Shown here in pieces: positions 1 through 11,612 of a stretch of DNA of 64,000 nt (within the stretch, counting starts at the first letter, position 1; every line of letters begins with the position of its first letter). The notes beneath the pieces were generated by a model. That model made no database searches and was not told the DNA's origin. It was given only the letters and a program-made list of their open reading frames with translations. Location: positions 186,001 to 250,000 of the forward strand of contig JAJKFJ010021175.1 in the NCBI GenBank assembly GCA_027382625.1, in the 5' to 3' direction. Source of the stretch: Tetmemena sp. SeJ-2015. Lineage: Eukaryota; Ciliophora; Spirotrichea; Sporadotrichida; Oxytrichidae. Both the position numbers and the translations under genes were made by a program.

Positions 1-3000
1 CTAGAGCCTTAGTTGCTCGTTTTAAGGAGAGAGACGACAATGTGAAGTGCAACGTGTTAGAAGCCTTCCAATAGCTTCTTAAGTCTACTCACTCTCAGTA
101 AACTAGTGAAGGTACTTCCTATGCATCCATAGAATAAGATCTAGGAATGCCTACTTTGAATCGTACAATTTCTACTCAGCACACAAACGAGCAACTTTCT
201 CAGCTAGTACCTCTAGTTATGATGCTCTCGTTAAGCAGTTGAAATCTCAAAAACCTGAAAGTTAGAGTAGCTGTTATGCAAACCCTTTCTCATTTGGCAA
301 CAGCTGCAAGCTCAACTTTAGATCAGCACTTTAATAAGTTCTTGCCAGAGCTTGAGAAGGCTCTTAACGATCAATCTGGATATGAGCTAGTCCTTGATAC
401 CTTAGCCATCTTAAGGAAATTGTTCAGAGGTAAACCAATAAAAGTAATCGATCGATTATGAATATTGAATGCATAATTTTGGGAATTAGTTTAGCAAAAA
501 CTACCAGAACTTCTAAGAGAACTACATTCGTATTCAATAAATGATTGTGAAGGCGCTTTCTCATGAATACTCCAAAGTTGTAGCTGAGGGTTTAAGAGTA
601 GTAGGCTAATTTGTTTTGGTGCTAAGAGCCAACAACTAGAGTATCGTGGCACCTGCATTCTCATAATAAATTTCTTTGAAATATAGGTTATAGTTCATCG
701 GCTGTTTAGCCTTTATACGAAGCTGTGAGAGAGAAATTAGTAAAGACAGATATTGATCAAGAGGTCAAGCAGGCTTCAATCATCGGAATGGCTAACTTAA
801 TTACAGTCTTCCATAAAAGTCTTTCAAAGCCTTAGATCGCAGAAGTACTGAACGTTTATCACGATAGACTTCAAAACGATCTCACTCGCGATTCAACCCT
901 CAAGGCTCTAACTAAAATTACCCTCAATGCTAATAATACTCAAGACAATTTAAAGATAGTTTATAAAGCATCCTCAAATTATTTAAATACAACTAACTAA
1001 TTGATCTGAGCAACCTGAGCGGCCTTATAGTAAAAGTATTTGATCTTCTTCACAAGGCCCAGAGAACAATTCATCTGAATACTCTAGAAGCACTTAATGC
1101 TATGGTCTCAAGATATCCTCAATAGTTCCAATCTTATAAATTAATTTACACTATACTCCAAAGCTTCTTATAATTGATTTTGAATAGCATGCTGCAAACA
1201 TCATGCGTGAGATTGCTCCTTTCATTTCAGATTTGGATCTCTAAGCAGCAACATTGGCTCTTAAGATCGCATCTAACTGTGTTGCCCTCAACAATTACTA
1301 TATTTATTGTGTAATTAGAGTCAAGAGATTTAGCAACTTGTGGCTAAGTCTTGCAGCTTAGCTCGCTCTCCTCTTATATAAGGCCTCTCTCTATAAGAAT
1401 TGCTTCACTTCTTTGCAATTGCTAGTTAGAAAGGTACAATACAAGACTAATCCGTTACTGGAGAGCTTATGGATCATGTTGGTTTAAAAACTTAAGCTGT
1501 TGGCAGCTGTATCGCTTAAGTTGTGGCAAATGGAACAAAACTTGCCCAGTTCCAAGCTGATTTCTTGTAGAAGATTGCATCTGCTAGTAATGAATATACT
1601 TTTGCTAAATTATCCTAATATTTAAATAAATGATCACAGATTAAGGGGTGCTCTCTGCCTTGGAGAATTGGGAAAGCTGAAGGATCTATCAGGAGTCAAC
1701 AAAATTATCGACAATGTTTCTGCCTTGTTCAAGACTGGAAATGACGATGTGAAGACTGCTGCTTCCATAGCCCTTGGAAATATTTCCATTGGAAACCCTG
1801 GCTTCTTCTTATTTAAAGATCAAATAAGTTGTAAGTTTATACATGATCTTGCAGAAAGTATTCACTCTGGTTGACAACTCAGATTCACAAGAGAAACAAT
1901 TGTTCCTCAATACCATCAGAGAAATTATCATTCACAATAGCAAATGCCTCTAGAACTACATCCCCAAACTTCTACCTCTTCTTATTCATTAAATACTTAA
2001 AGCTCTGCATAAGAAAATAATCAGTTAAAGCAATTTTTAGTTATAGGATTTGATTGAGTAGGCAAAGAATGAAGATGAACAAATCCGAAGCATCGTATCC
2101 GAATCAATTGGAAGATTGTTTATCATCTACGCTCCACAAATGTTCCCTTCACTCTAGCAAGCTTTGCAGACTCCCAATTAAATTGAAAGAGCCACAATTA
2201 TTAAATCCTTCAAGCATGCCGCTTCCAAAGAGACTGACAGCAGAGAGCTTGAGAAAGCTGTTGAGCTACTTTTAGATGCTGATTCAAGTCCTGATGTCCA
2301 AGTTAAAAGACACGTGCTTGAGTCCCTCAACTCAATCGTACATAATCAACCTAACACAGTAAGATCAGAATTAGAGAGACTTCACAAGAAGGCAACTACC
2401 GAGACTGTAATTAGACCAGAGCTAATTACTGAGGTCGATCTAGGACCTTTCAAGCACAAAGTTGACGAAGGTATCCCTATCAGAAAAGCTGCCTATAGCT
2501 TATTAGATACCATGGTTGAGAAAATCCCTGAGAAAGCCGACTGCTCTCATATCACAGAAATTGCTATCAGAGGGCTTGATGATTAAGCTGAAGAATGTCA
2601 ATTAAATATTAAATAAAAAAGGCCAAATCTGCTGTTAGCAGAAAATTTCTTGTAACATTTATCATCTATGATTGAATAATAATTTATATGGAAAATTTGA
2701 ATATTTTTCAAAATTTATTTTATTAAAGAATGCATGATAATTTGCTTGCACTTATTGGGTCGTTTGATTTCATGGTAGCCAGCCATTGTAGTTTCAAACC
2801 TTGAATTGTTGATGGAGTCCTTTGAAAAGCAGCTGCAAAAGAATATTAAGGCCATAGCATCACAGCAATCCTCGTCTGAGAAGGCTTAGAATATTCTTCG
2901 TGCCTTGCTTAGAGTAGTTGAACAACTTCATCGCACTCAAGAGGTATCAGAAAGTGGCTCAGCTCATCGTTTCTCAGAGTTCATGAAAGTGTATGTGTTC

Positions 3001-3081
3001 GATTAAGCAGTTGCAAAGGCCATGTTTGAGTAGATTGCAGCAACTGCTTCTCAAGCAATAGGAGGAGATCACTTTTTCTGA
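1..3081 (+). CDS. CAND1: CAND1, cullin-associated NEDD8-dissociated protein 1 (5' end outside window)
   Basis: CAND1 is a HEAT-repeat exchange factor that binds unneddylated cullins and swaps substrate receptors of SCF ubiquitin ligases. Translated with TAA/TAG as Gln, the pieces follow CAND1 in order: the RFKERDDNVK repeat near the start, DIDQEVKQ near 770, the RSPL segment near 1360, LRGALCLGELG near 1650, GPFKHKVDEG and RKAAY near 2450, and a C-terminal helix ending at TGA 3079-3081. The frame is broken at least ten times. Five breaks are explained by IESs listed separately. Breaks near 220-255, 1000, 1170 and 2590-2780 stay unresolved. Around 220-255 either two tiny IESs or two one-base errors fit; homologue length favours the second. 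The identity is secure from the family-specific order of motifs. Confidence 0.9.
426..492 (+). other. Candidate IES in CAND1 (67 bp, weak pointer)
   Basis: The upstream frame (..LRKLF) and the downstream frame (SKNYQNFQ..) differ by +1. Removing 67 bp between two AG dinucleotides, in the contexts TTCAG and TTTAG, joins them at the length expected from plant and animal CAND1. A GTAAAC at the left edge looks like an intron donor, but no AG acceptor gives the right frame. The pointer is only 2 bp, so the exact borders are tentative. Confidence 0.45.
661..694 (+). other. IES in CAND1, pointer TCAT
   Basis: 34-bp AT-rich insert between two copies of TCAT (661-664 and 695-698). Excision keeping one copy joins ..PAFS to SAVQPLYEAV, restores the reading frame, and leads straight into the conserved DIDQEVK segment. 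The length is 1 mod 3, which explains the frame change seen here. Confidence 0.75.
1293..1312 (+). other. IES in CAND1, pointer AATTA
   Basis: 20-bp insert between AATTA repeats (1293-1297 and 1313-1317). Removal joins CVALNN to QSQEIQQLVAKSC, placing the conserved RSPL segment in frame at the expected spacing. Confidence 0.75.
1609..1639 (+). other. IES in CAND1, pointer ATTA
   Basis: 31-bp insert between ATTA repeats (1609-1612 and 1640-1643) that contains an in-frame TGA. Removal gives ..YTFAK-LRGALCLGELG, matching the CAND1 segment read as LALLSLGEVG in animals. Confidence 0.85.
1815..1854 (+). other. IES in CAND1, pointer AAAG
   Basis: 40-bp insert between AAAG repeats (1815-1818 and 1855-1858). 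Removal gives NPGFFLFKVFTLVDNSD, which aligns without gaps to the CAND1 NLPEYLPFVL region. A GTAAGT..GCAG string inside imitates a 24-nt intron, but splicing there leaves the wrong frame. Confidence 0.8.
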
Positions 3082-3217
3082 ATGAGTTAGTGAGTTGAAT
3101 TTAAGGAGTTCAAGACTTAGATATATTTAATTTAAGATATATCTTTTGCAGAATTAGGCTGAACTTATATCCAAGATTTATGTTTAATGTTGTATTGATT
3201 ATATATTATTTGAAACT

Positions 3218-5256
3218 TCACATTAAAATATTTTGCACTGCTTTACCAACTTACTCTCTAATCTAGTCTCTCATTTTATTTTCTTCTTCTATCTTCTTAA
3301 GTAGCTTTGAATCTACATTTTCTGAACTTTTATCTATGCTTTGCTTTGATTTTATTGTAGAGTGAAAACTAATGTTCTTAAGGTTGCTTCTCCGTGACTT
3401 TCTATTGCTATCTCATACATGGCTTGTTTACTAACTTGAATAATTTTAGTTACTATCTTCTCCCACTTGCTCTTCATGTAATATAAAAACACACATTGAA
3501 GGCAATTCATATTATTTCATGAGAGCAGAATCAATCAAAAAGTCAAAAGGTATGATGAGAGTTGTAAAGCCCTCGAAATTCGCAAACTTAATTTAAGCGA
3601 ATACTTGCTGATAGTACCAAAAGCTTTTATACCTCTCCTTATGATTAATTAAGCAGTTGAAGAGGACATCTATTTTCCCTAAATTTGAGTGCCTAGTATA
3701 GATAGCACTTAATGAAGAAATAAAATATGGGATCATTTTGAAGAGAATAGTGAAATACCGTTTGTCAGTCTATTATCTAAACTTGGACGCTATTTTTAAT
3801 TCATGAGATTCCTTCTGTTTTCAGATCAAGTTATCTTCCTTTAAAAGGATGGCTGAAAGCAAGATTTTTTATTGAAGATGAATCTTTTATCTTATTGTTT
3901 TATGACTCCTTTTAATTCTCCACTTTCTTTTCTAAAGCTTATTTGAGTTGGAAAGTATATGGTTAAAAAACGAGATCTGATTCTCCTATCAACCTTTCTT
4001 TTAGCTCAGCATTTGGAATTTAGATTGGGAGATTGTCTTCAATCAAGCATAGTTCACTGCATTTTAGATACTTAAGTAGTCTTTCAAGTTGAGCTGACTT
4101 TAAATCCTCATAATAGCAAAACTACAACTACCCTGTCAAATTATCTCCATGTTTTGAGTTGAAATCAGGACTCTAGAAATCTAAAATCTCCAAGAATTAA
4201 TTAGGAGTATTTAAAGAGAAGATGTAATCTGTTTCAAGCTTCTTTACCATTCCTTACGAAAGTCTTATCCTCTAAATATCTTATTTAGTGCTCACACTAA
4301 GTTCAGCATCGCTCTCGAATTTCTATCTCAACTTGATATCTTAGCTATCGCCATCCTTTATAGAAGCTAACTTGATTTCAACTAAGCTTGCTTTCTCCTT
4401 CCAAAATTAAGATTACTACTCTTATTTGAATTAAAGAACTTGCGATTATATATCAGTCATCCAGTCGTTGATATCGGTTAGCTATCTTTCCATAATCTAC
4501 TGCTTTTCTTTGTCAGGCTATGCTGCAAACTACGCCCTATCTATTTCTGTGAGTTGCTCTTCTTACAAGCAACTCAATTCTTCTCTCTTCGTTTCTATTA
4601 AAACTTTACTTGCTTTATATTTGTAATAAATTTTTATTATGAGTTTAGTTGCAACAAACTCCTATTAATTTCCTCTTAATGTTCTTTGACTGCTTGCTTT
4701 ATCTCCTGATCCTTAAGAAAAAAGCTTTCATGAAAGCAACTTTTTCTTCTATGTAAACTCTTTAACTTATGCTCTTTCTTCCTATTTATTCTCCTCTTCG
4801 TCGCTTCTGGAATCTTAGGCTATCCAAAGTAGTTTAAATCTTAGCTTATTATTTTTCCTCTGCTTCCTCTTCTTTTTTAAGTTGTTTAAGCTAGCTTAAG
4901 AGTCTGCAATTATTTTAATCTTTGGTGTTTGAGAGATTATTTTACTGATCCAAGAGCGAAACTGAGGATTTGATTTAGTTTGAAAAGTCTGCCTTTCTCT
5001 AATTTACGATGAGATGTTCTTATTTTGTTGTGGTTCATTTTCCTAAATCTATCTTTGAATATGCTTATTCAGAAGGGGAATATAAGTGTTCCAGATTCAC
5101 TTTATTCTATTATTCTAATGATTTTGAAACCTCGTCTTGAGCGCTTGCTTCCTAATAGTTGTTGGATCTATCAAGGATATATCCAAATATATCTTTGAAA
5201 TTAAAATGAATTATATATGTAAAGCTTCCATCAGAGGCGAAATGGTTTATTTTCAT
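3218..5256 (-). CDS. Coiled-coil protein, unrecognised
   Basis: Reads on the minus strand from an ATG at 5256 to TGA at 3218-3220. The first third is polar and Q/S-rich. The middle is a long coiled coil with KKEEEAEEK and LLQLNSQQKF runs and many heptad-like Leu/Gln positions. The last third is more globular, with LKYLKCSELCLIEDNLP around 4050 and a basic C-terminus with an ESHGEATLRT segment near 3390. The frame shifts several times in the middle, so IESs or introns are present but not placed. It is tail-to-tail with CAND1, about 135 bp apart, and head-to-head with the FYVE gene, about 90 bp apart, so the two share a short promoter region. I do not recognise a family; a cytoskeletal or centrosomal role would be a guess. 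Confidence 0.6.
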
Positions 5257-5343
5257 GATATGATTAATAGAATTTATATGTTTATCTTACACATTTTAAT
5301 TTGAATCTTAAACTGTTCTCTTGGAATAAATAAGCAAAATAAA

Positions 5344-8300
5344 ATGAGCGAAAACTTTCAATAGCATGAGCTGCTCAATTTCACTTAAAGCATTAACAGA
5401 TAACCAAAGATTGATGAACTTAACAATCAACAAGTAAACGACCATAAATACCATTAAATATCTTAAGCAAGTCTAAATATGCACCTTTTGAACCCCGCCT
5501 CAAATTTAACTTCACTCAACCATTAGAATCCTTTTTATTTATTTTTTCTGCTTACATTAGAACTATGTTTAGGAGAAAAGCTATTCATAGCTAAGTGATT
5601 CTTTTTTATATGACAGTAATTTAATGATGTATACGTAGCATCAGGAATGCTTCCCAACAACAATGCCAATTTAAAAAATCTTAGTTCTATAGCTTTTAGC
5701 CCCATTTCCTAATAGGAGAGCTATCAATCTCAAAACCAACTAATCAACTTGCAACTCTAAAATTCTGCCCTTATTTACATTTTAAACCCATAACTTCGAG
5801 TTTAAAGGGTTATAGCTATGAATTTTAAAAAGAAGAGAACTCCTCTCCTCCTCTTAGAGATAATTTTTTCAACGGATAGTCCTACACATAAAAAGACATT
5901 ATTCAGAGTATCAACCCCAAACTTGAAAGCTCATAATTATTTAATTTATTTGCTCGATTTAATCGTCTCTTCAAATTAATCCTAAAAACATTATTTAATT
6001 AATATATAAGGTAATTTAAAGATGATCTTAGTTATTAAATTACATCATTTACATAGGAAAATAACTGATTTTCTTATTCAGTACTTTTAGTGGTGTTTTA
6101 AGAAATTGATTATTATCTTTATTCCTAAAATTTTACTTTACTTTAAAATTAGATAATTTTAAACAAAGAGACCATAAACAGAATATAAGAGGCAAGAGGA
6201 TAAACCTTTGAAAATAGTTTCCATTTAAGTGCCAGTTCAAAAAGCACATAGGGCTAAAGCAATCACAAACCACAAGGCCATGCTATTTCAATATACAATA
6301 CAGAGACTTAAAGAGAGAATAAATCTGTTGAGCCTGCTGAAGCAGAACATGAGACAAATCTCTATAATCTGACTTAGAAAACTTTCAATCAATTGGAGTA
6401 ATTAACTAAATAGCAGGCTAATTAATTTAATAATCTATAATAAACTTAAATGAACTCGACTTAATAGCAGCTGCTAGCTCCTTACTAAAAACTTTAGTCT
6501 CAGCAGCTTAATCCTCAGATCTCCTTAGACTACCAGCAAACGAATTTTCTCAATCTCAATGACGAATCCCTATCTCAGAGGCATCCAAGTTCTTAAGATT
6601 TGAATGCAGCACTAGCAAATCTCTAGTAGACATCAAGCGCCCCAAGACTGAATCAAAATTTTACGCAAGATCAGGCGTAATTGCAGTTTAATAGTTTAGC
6701 ACAACTACAATCGAGCTACCTTCCTCACTAAGTTCACTCACATCAGGCAAGCTAGAACTAAAACAATAACTTGCTTCGTCAAAGTTACTCTCACAACAAT
6801 ATTCTTCAAGCTGATGCCAGCCTCCGATAATCTACCTCACCTCCTATTTCAAGCTCAATTCTTAGTCAAACTGGATTAGTATATGTCTAAGGATTAGAGA
6901 GAATGAAAACGACAGACAGTAGAGAAAGAGAGGCTGAAAATTTAGGAGAGTCTTAAATCAGATAGAGCTAGTTTGCAAATAACTTCAATAACAACAATAT
7001 GCAAGCACATATTCTTAATAATGTAAATGGGAGGGAGTAAGATATGAGTCAAAGCTACAGAGCATCAAGATAGGAAGAAAAAGACTTTGCTCTAACTTAG
7101 GAAAGCACTCCAGGTCAAGGCATCGCTTTTTCTCAGAACCCTATATTCTCTCCATTCAATTAAAGCTTTCTTATGAACGGTGGAGTTAATAATTTTTGTT
7201 TGAGCAGGTTAGATGTTTCCTCGTGCTTAAGGCTTTTAAATATTTTAGGCATGCAGAGCAATCAATTGCAACAACAGTAATATATAGTAGATGCCTTTGA
7301 GTATGAGCGCTTGCTCCTAGATAACTAGAGACTCTAGCGAGAGAACAAAGAAGTTAGAGAAGCATTTGCTCAAAATAAGAAAGAAAGCGAGTAAATTAAT
7401 AACACGAGTTATATGGTATTTTGCATTAAAAATGAAGGTAGCTCAGAATATAAAGTTGACAAATTTGGAGAATGAAATCACAACTAACATCGCCAAAAAC
7501 AACAACCTCAAAGGAAAAATAAAGAAGATCAAGAAATTCATGCTCGCACTTTGCTAAATTATTGAAGACAACTCAGATCAATTTCTAATATTTTACTGCA
7601 TTTAATTTTTTAAAAATTGCATTTTGTTATGATCAAAGTTAGAAGGATGACACAATCGCCAAGAGCAAAAGCCTTTTGAATAAAGTCATTGATGATGATA
7701 CCGACTCTGATAAGTAATTATTCAACTTTACTTTAATTGTATGTTAATGATAACGAGAAGTTGCCTACACTCGACTTGCTTTGTCATTAAGTGAAGAAGC
7801 TACTCTCTAACGTCTTAGATCTTAAAATGAAGAAGTTAAAGTCAAAGCGCCGATCATTCCACAACCATGCAAAAACAATCCTTGGAGGAGGAGCTGGGGA
7901 GTAGCATGAGTCCCTATTCTTGGGTATTGGTGGTTAGAGTGATCATTCCGCCTGTCAAAATCACACTCATTTCATTCCTACCAGAGCTAAGTCAGTGTTA
8001 ACTTTTTATCATAATAAATTATATTATAGTGCCTTAATAGCAAATGATGACTTATAAAAAGCAGTTAGAAACTTCAGTCAGCAGATAAAATCCTCATCAA
8101 CCTGTGAATCAAAGCCGTCTCTCTACCACTTAAAAGTCAACTCCACCTGAAAGGATGTTGAGCGGAAATCCTAGAAAGCTCAGCCAAGGACTTACATCCT
8201 CTCCTTCAAATAAAAGGCAGCAAGCTCTTTCTCAAGGTAGAGAAAGAGGAGACATGCTTTTACAAGAGAGAGCAGAACGCTTACAGCTTTGAATTTCATA

Positions 8301-8912
8301 ATCCTTTTATATCTTAATTAGTGCAAGCTATGATTAGAAATTAGCAGTTGGCGTGAGTGATAACGAATAACTATCAAGTGATGAGTTTCAAAAGAATCAA
8401 TAGAGAGCTCTGAGCTAGTACAGAACCTAGAGTAGGGGCAAATCTAGAAACTCAAATGCTGCTAACAACGCCATCATGAATATCAAGTTTAAATTAACCT
8501 TACTCATGTCTCTATACAATAAATTGGATGAATAACCCGATGCTTGCTTTGGATAACAGGCCGATGATGTGGGTTCCAAATGATGTGCAAGAAGAGTAAA
8601 CTTATCAATTTATAATATAGAGTGCTCTATGTGTAAGTCGTTCTTCAACCTATTCAGAAGACGTCATCACTGTCGTATGTGTGGCAGTCTTGTCTGTTAT
8701 CAAATTTAGTTCCAATTTATCTAAAATGTAATCAGTGCAGCAACCACTGTGAATATGTGGCTGGCTATGCAGATCAGAGAGTTCGTGTTTGCGATGCCTG
8801 CTATAGAGACAAGAAAAGATTAGATAGGCTTTAGCAGCGTAGGTGGAGCATCATTTCCGGCCACTTAAAATTAAATAAAACACTTATCCCTAATATATCT
8901 GTAACTTCTTGA
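5344..8912 (+). CDS. Q/N-rich protein with C-terminal FYVE zinc finger
   Basis: FYVE fingers bind phosphatidylinositol 3-phosphate on endosomes. The ATG at 5344 opens a long Q/N/S-rich region (6330-7190), a coiled coil with KLTNLENEIT (about 7440-7550), a basic stretch near 7830, and a Ser-rich linker (8050-8480). The finger begins at the WVPND motif near 8570, then CSMCKSFF, the signature RRRHHCRMCG, VCYQCS and VRVCDACY, and ends at TGA 8910-8912. All eight zinc ligands are present, but only after removal of two IESs (8593-8618, 8699-8730). A third IES lies in the coiled coil, and a two-base AG repeat near 6318 also shifts frame. The finger type is certain; the protein's cargo or partner is not known. 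Confidence 0.85.
7393..7429 (+). other. IES in FYVE gene coiled coil, pointer AAAT
   Basis: 37-bp insert between AAAT repeats (7393-7396 and 7430-7433). Removal joins NKKESEQ to MKVAQNIKLTNLENE, giving one continuous coiled coil. Without it the left frame runs into TGA. Confidence 0.8.
8593..8618 (+). other. IES in FYVE finger, pointer AGAG
   Basis: 26-bp insert between AGAG repeats (8593-8596 and 8619-8622). Removal joins VPNDVQEE to CSMCKSFF, bringing the W-x-x-D motif next to the first CxxC pair as in all FYVE domains. Confidence 0.9.
8699..8730 (+). other. IES in FYVE finger, pointer ATCA
   Basis: 32-bp insert between ATCA repeats (8699-8702 and 8731-8734). Removal joins CGSLVCY to QCSNHCE, so that the second and third cysteine pairs take the standard FYVE spacing. 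Confidence 0.9.
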
Positions 8913-9078
8913 GTCAGTAGTGAGCATGCCTAATTTTTCTGGAATAAATAAATAAAGTTAAGTTTCTAAGTTAATTTCCTATATTTTGCTACCACAACTA
9001 AATAGGGAGAGAGTAGGCTTAATTGAGAATCCGATAAATAATAGCTCTATTCATAAAGAAGGTTAACATTTTTGTAAA

Positions 9079-10330
9079 ATGCACACTTAGCTCAAAAGGA
9101 AAGGTCGAAATATTGCAAGCATTGCAGCACTACCTCAAAACGTGGATTTGCCACCATATAAACTTATTTAAGCTTTATGTAATACCGGTCACATTTTAAA
9201 TTAATAAGTTTACCTAAAATGCTGTTGAGCCTCAAAACTAGAGTTTTTCTACATTAACTTTTGAAGAAAGAAAAATTTATGTTTTGGGAAAAATATTAAA
9301 ATTTATTCTATATAAAAGAGGAGGGTCAAATAGCCAAACAAGTTTAAACTTTAACCCGAAATCGAGAGTGAGGTTTGAGGGAGTTGGAAAACTAAAAATG
9401 GCCGAGCTGGAAAACATGAATCAATATACCCAGTTACATTTTTTCTAATAGCCTTAAGTTAGCATCCAAAGTTAATTTTTAGTCTTATTTTTTTTCTGTA
9501 ATGATTGTTTTTAATTATAAAGTTTAAAGACTACAACTAGAGGGGATGTAAGAATGCCATTATTTTAAATACCTTAATTTTCTGCCATAGTGTTATCTTA
9601 TATATTAACATGGTTTATTTTTAGAAGAAAAGCCAAGCATTAAATAGTGAAAGAATGGAGAATCTCAAATACGGGTAGTAATCTTTGCCAAGTTCGATTG
9701 GTTTCCTCAAATAAAAATCCACATCAGTCAATTCTAACAAAGCAGCCACTGTTAAGCCAGCATATCTTATTTAAAGCTTAGACTATTTATAAAACTCTAA
9801 GTGAGCTGATGGAGGCTCACCACATGCAACTTAAAAAGAAGGAGCAGGAGGAGTTCTAATATGGAACTGAGGCCTATAATTTAAACTATATTTGTGTGTT
9901 AATGAATTTGAAGTAGCAGATAATCTAACTGATAGATCCATCTCGAAATGAAGAGAGTCTTGCTAAGCTCAGACGCAAAGAGAGAAAGTACATTTATCAC
10001 TCGAGCGTCAGTGGGGGCAGAAAGACTACCTACTGGGGAGGGGAGGGAGGCAGGAGGGAGCCAGATCCTTCAACAAATAAAAATTTTAAATTCTTCAACA
10101 ATGACATACCATGAGGCAGATTCACAAACAAGAAATGCTTTGCTTTTGAAGTTAAGAACAGGAAGATTTAATAATTTTTTAATCTATGAAGAATTGCATC
10201 TAGAAGAAATTTAGAATTATAATAGAAAGGGATCCAAGCAGCCTAAATTTCCTAAAGACTTTAATAGAATCAAAATATCCAAAAACTAATAGCTGATGAG
10301 TCACTTTACTAAATAATAAAACTCTAGAAA
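9079..10330 (+). CDS. Unrecognised protein, several coding pieces
   Basis: A likely start at ATG 9079 gives a basic N-terminus (MHTQLKRKGRN). Further convincing pieces follow: SRVRFEGVGKLKMAELE near 9370, KPAYLIQSLDYL near 9760, a charged helix SELMEAHHMQLKKKEQEEF near 9810, RRKERKYIYHSS near 9970, and NALLLKLRTGRFNNFLIYEE near 10130. They lie in different frames with AT-rich spacers between, as expected for coding segments separated by IESs. The last frame stays open into the next entry, so the two may be one gene. I recognise no domain. Confidence 0.45.
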
Positions 10331-10453
10331 TCAAATTAAAAATTGTATTAAAATTGTTTTTTCACTATCAGAAATTAGTAAATCTTCGTAAATTATTCAC
10401 ACAAAAATTGTTATAAATATAATTTTTGAAATTATAAATTTGAATGATAAAGA

Positions 10454-11352
10454 AATGAGTAACCCTACATAGATAAATCTGAAGGGAGTATCTCTAGGAT
10501 TCATTCTAACACATTTGCTCAAAAGTCAGTAGACTTGAATCCAGGATTTGAAGAAGAAAAGGCTTACCGAGGTGATACAAAATCTATCCATACTTTCGGT
10601 TCAAGAAAGTAAAGTTTGCTCCTTCCAAGCTAAGACAGTGTCAGGAATCAGTTCACTATAGTTTTATTCCTTATTAAATTTGTCTTTGTTTGTTGACTAT
10701 GAAGCGAGGTTCTTAAAACAGCAACTAAGGTGTAGAGTTGAATTCTTAAATAAGTGGAGGGGGTGTTCACATGAATTTCTTGAAGGATATTAAAATCACT
10801 CTTCTCAAGGATTCCACTTCCCCTGGATAAGCCAATGTTTTTTTAATTTGCTTATCAAGTTTATATATCATCAAATCTATGCACTTGAGAATTACAATTT
10901 AAAGGAATCTTAAAATCTAAACTAAAATAGTAGCAGCAATAAAAAGGAAGTTTAGCTTAAATAGGGGAGAGCCACTTTTAGTTTGAAGAAGAGTGATCTT
11001 AATCACCAATTTTAAGTATAATCAGTATTTAATTTGATGAGCAGCTGAATTGGCAAGTCCTCGGCATTTAACATGAAGAGTATTAAAAGCAAATTAGCAA
11101 AGACCCTAATGAAAAATAAAGGAAGTTGAACTCAAAATAAAAGCAAGCACATACAAAATGATAAACATCATATTCTAATTGATAAATTGAAGCAAAGAAA
11201 GTGGAAGATGGCTTTGAATTTTTTATTGAAATAGTGAGTAAGTCAATGGAACTCAAGCATAGTGGCCAGTCCTCACAAAAGTCACTAGATCAATTGACTA
11301 AGGAACGAATTCACTCCTAATTGGAGACGAGTTTTCATAGAATATGTTTATG
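10454..11352 (+). CDS. Unrecognised polar protein, possibly continuation of the previous gene
   Basis: Coding pieces on the plus strand: MSNPTQINLKGV at 10454, SRIHSNTFAQKSVDLNPG near 10500, a G/N-rich piece with GGGVHMNFLKDIKITLLKD near 10760, FDEQLNWQVLGIQHEEY near 11040, and a C-terminal helix KVEDGFEFFIEIVSKSM near 11200 that ends at TGA 11350-11352. Frames change between pieces. Composition (Q, S, K) matches its neighbours. No domain is recognised. No TGA separates the first piece from the preceding gene, so a single longer gene is possible. Confidence 0.45.
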
Positions 11353-11612
11353 AGGTAAAGATAAACTTTAGATCAGAGTGCTTACTTAAAGCCTTATGAC
11401 TTGTCTTCAATATTATTTACGAATACCTCAAATCCCAATAATGAACATTCTATAAATTTTTCTTTTAAGTTTAAATATTTTAGCACAAACAAATCTAAGC
11501 CAAGCTTCAGGTGAATTAAGACATCACCCATCTTTACTAGTTGCAAGCATTGCAAAAACAGAGACATCTTAACTCTCACTAAACTACTTTATAATATTTA
11601 CAAAATTAAACA

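Noticed and set aside
1831..1854. GTAAGT..TTGCAG, apparent 24-nt intron in CAND1
   Set aside because: Splicing there leaves the wrong frame. The 40-bp IES with pointer AAAG gives the exact CAND1 alignment.
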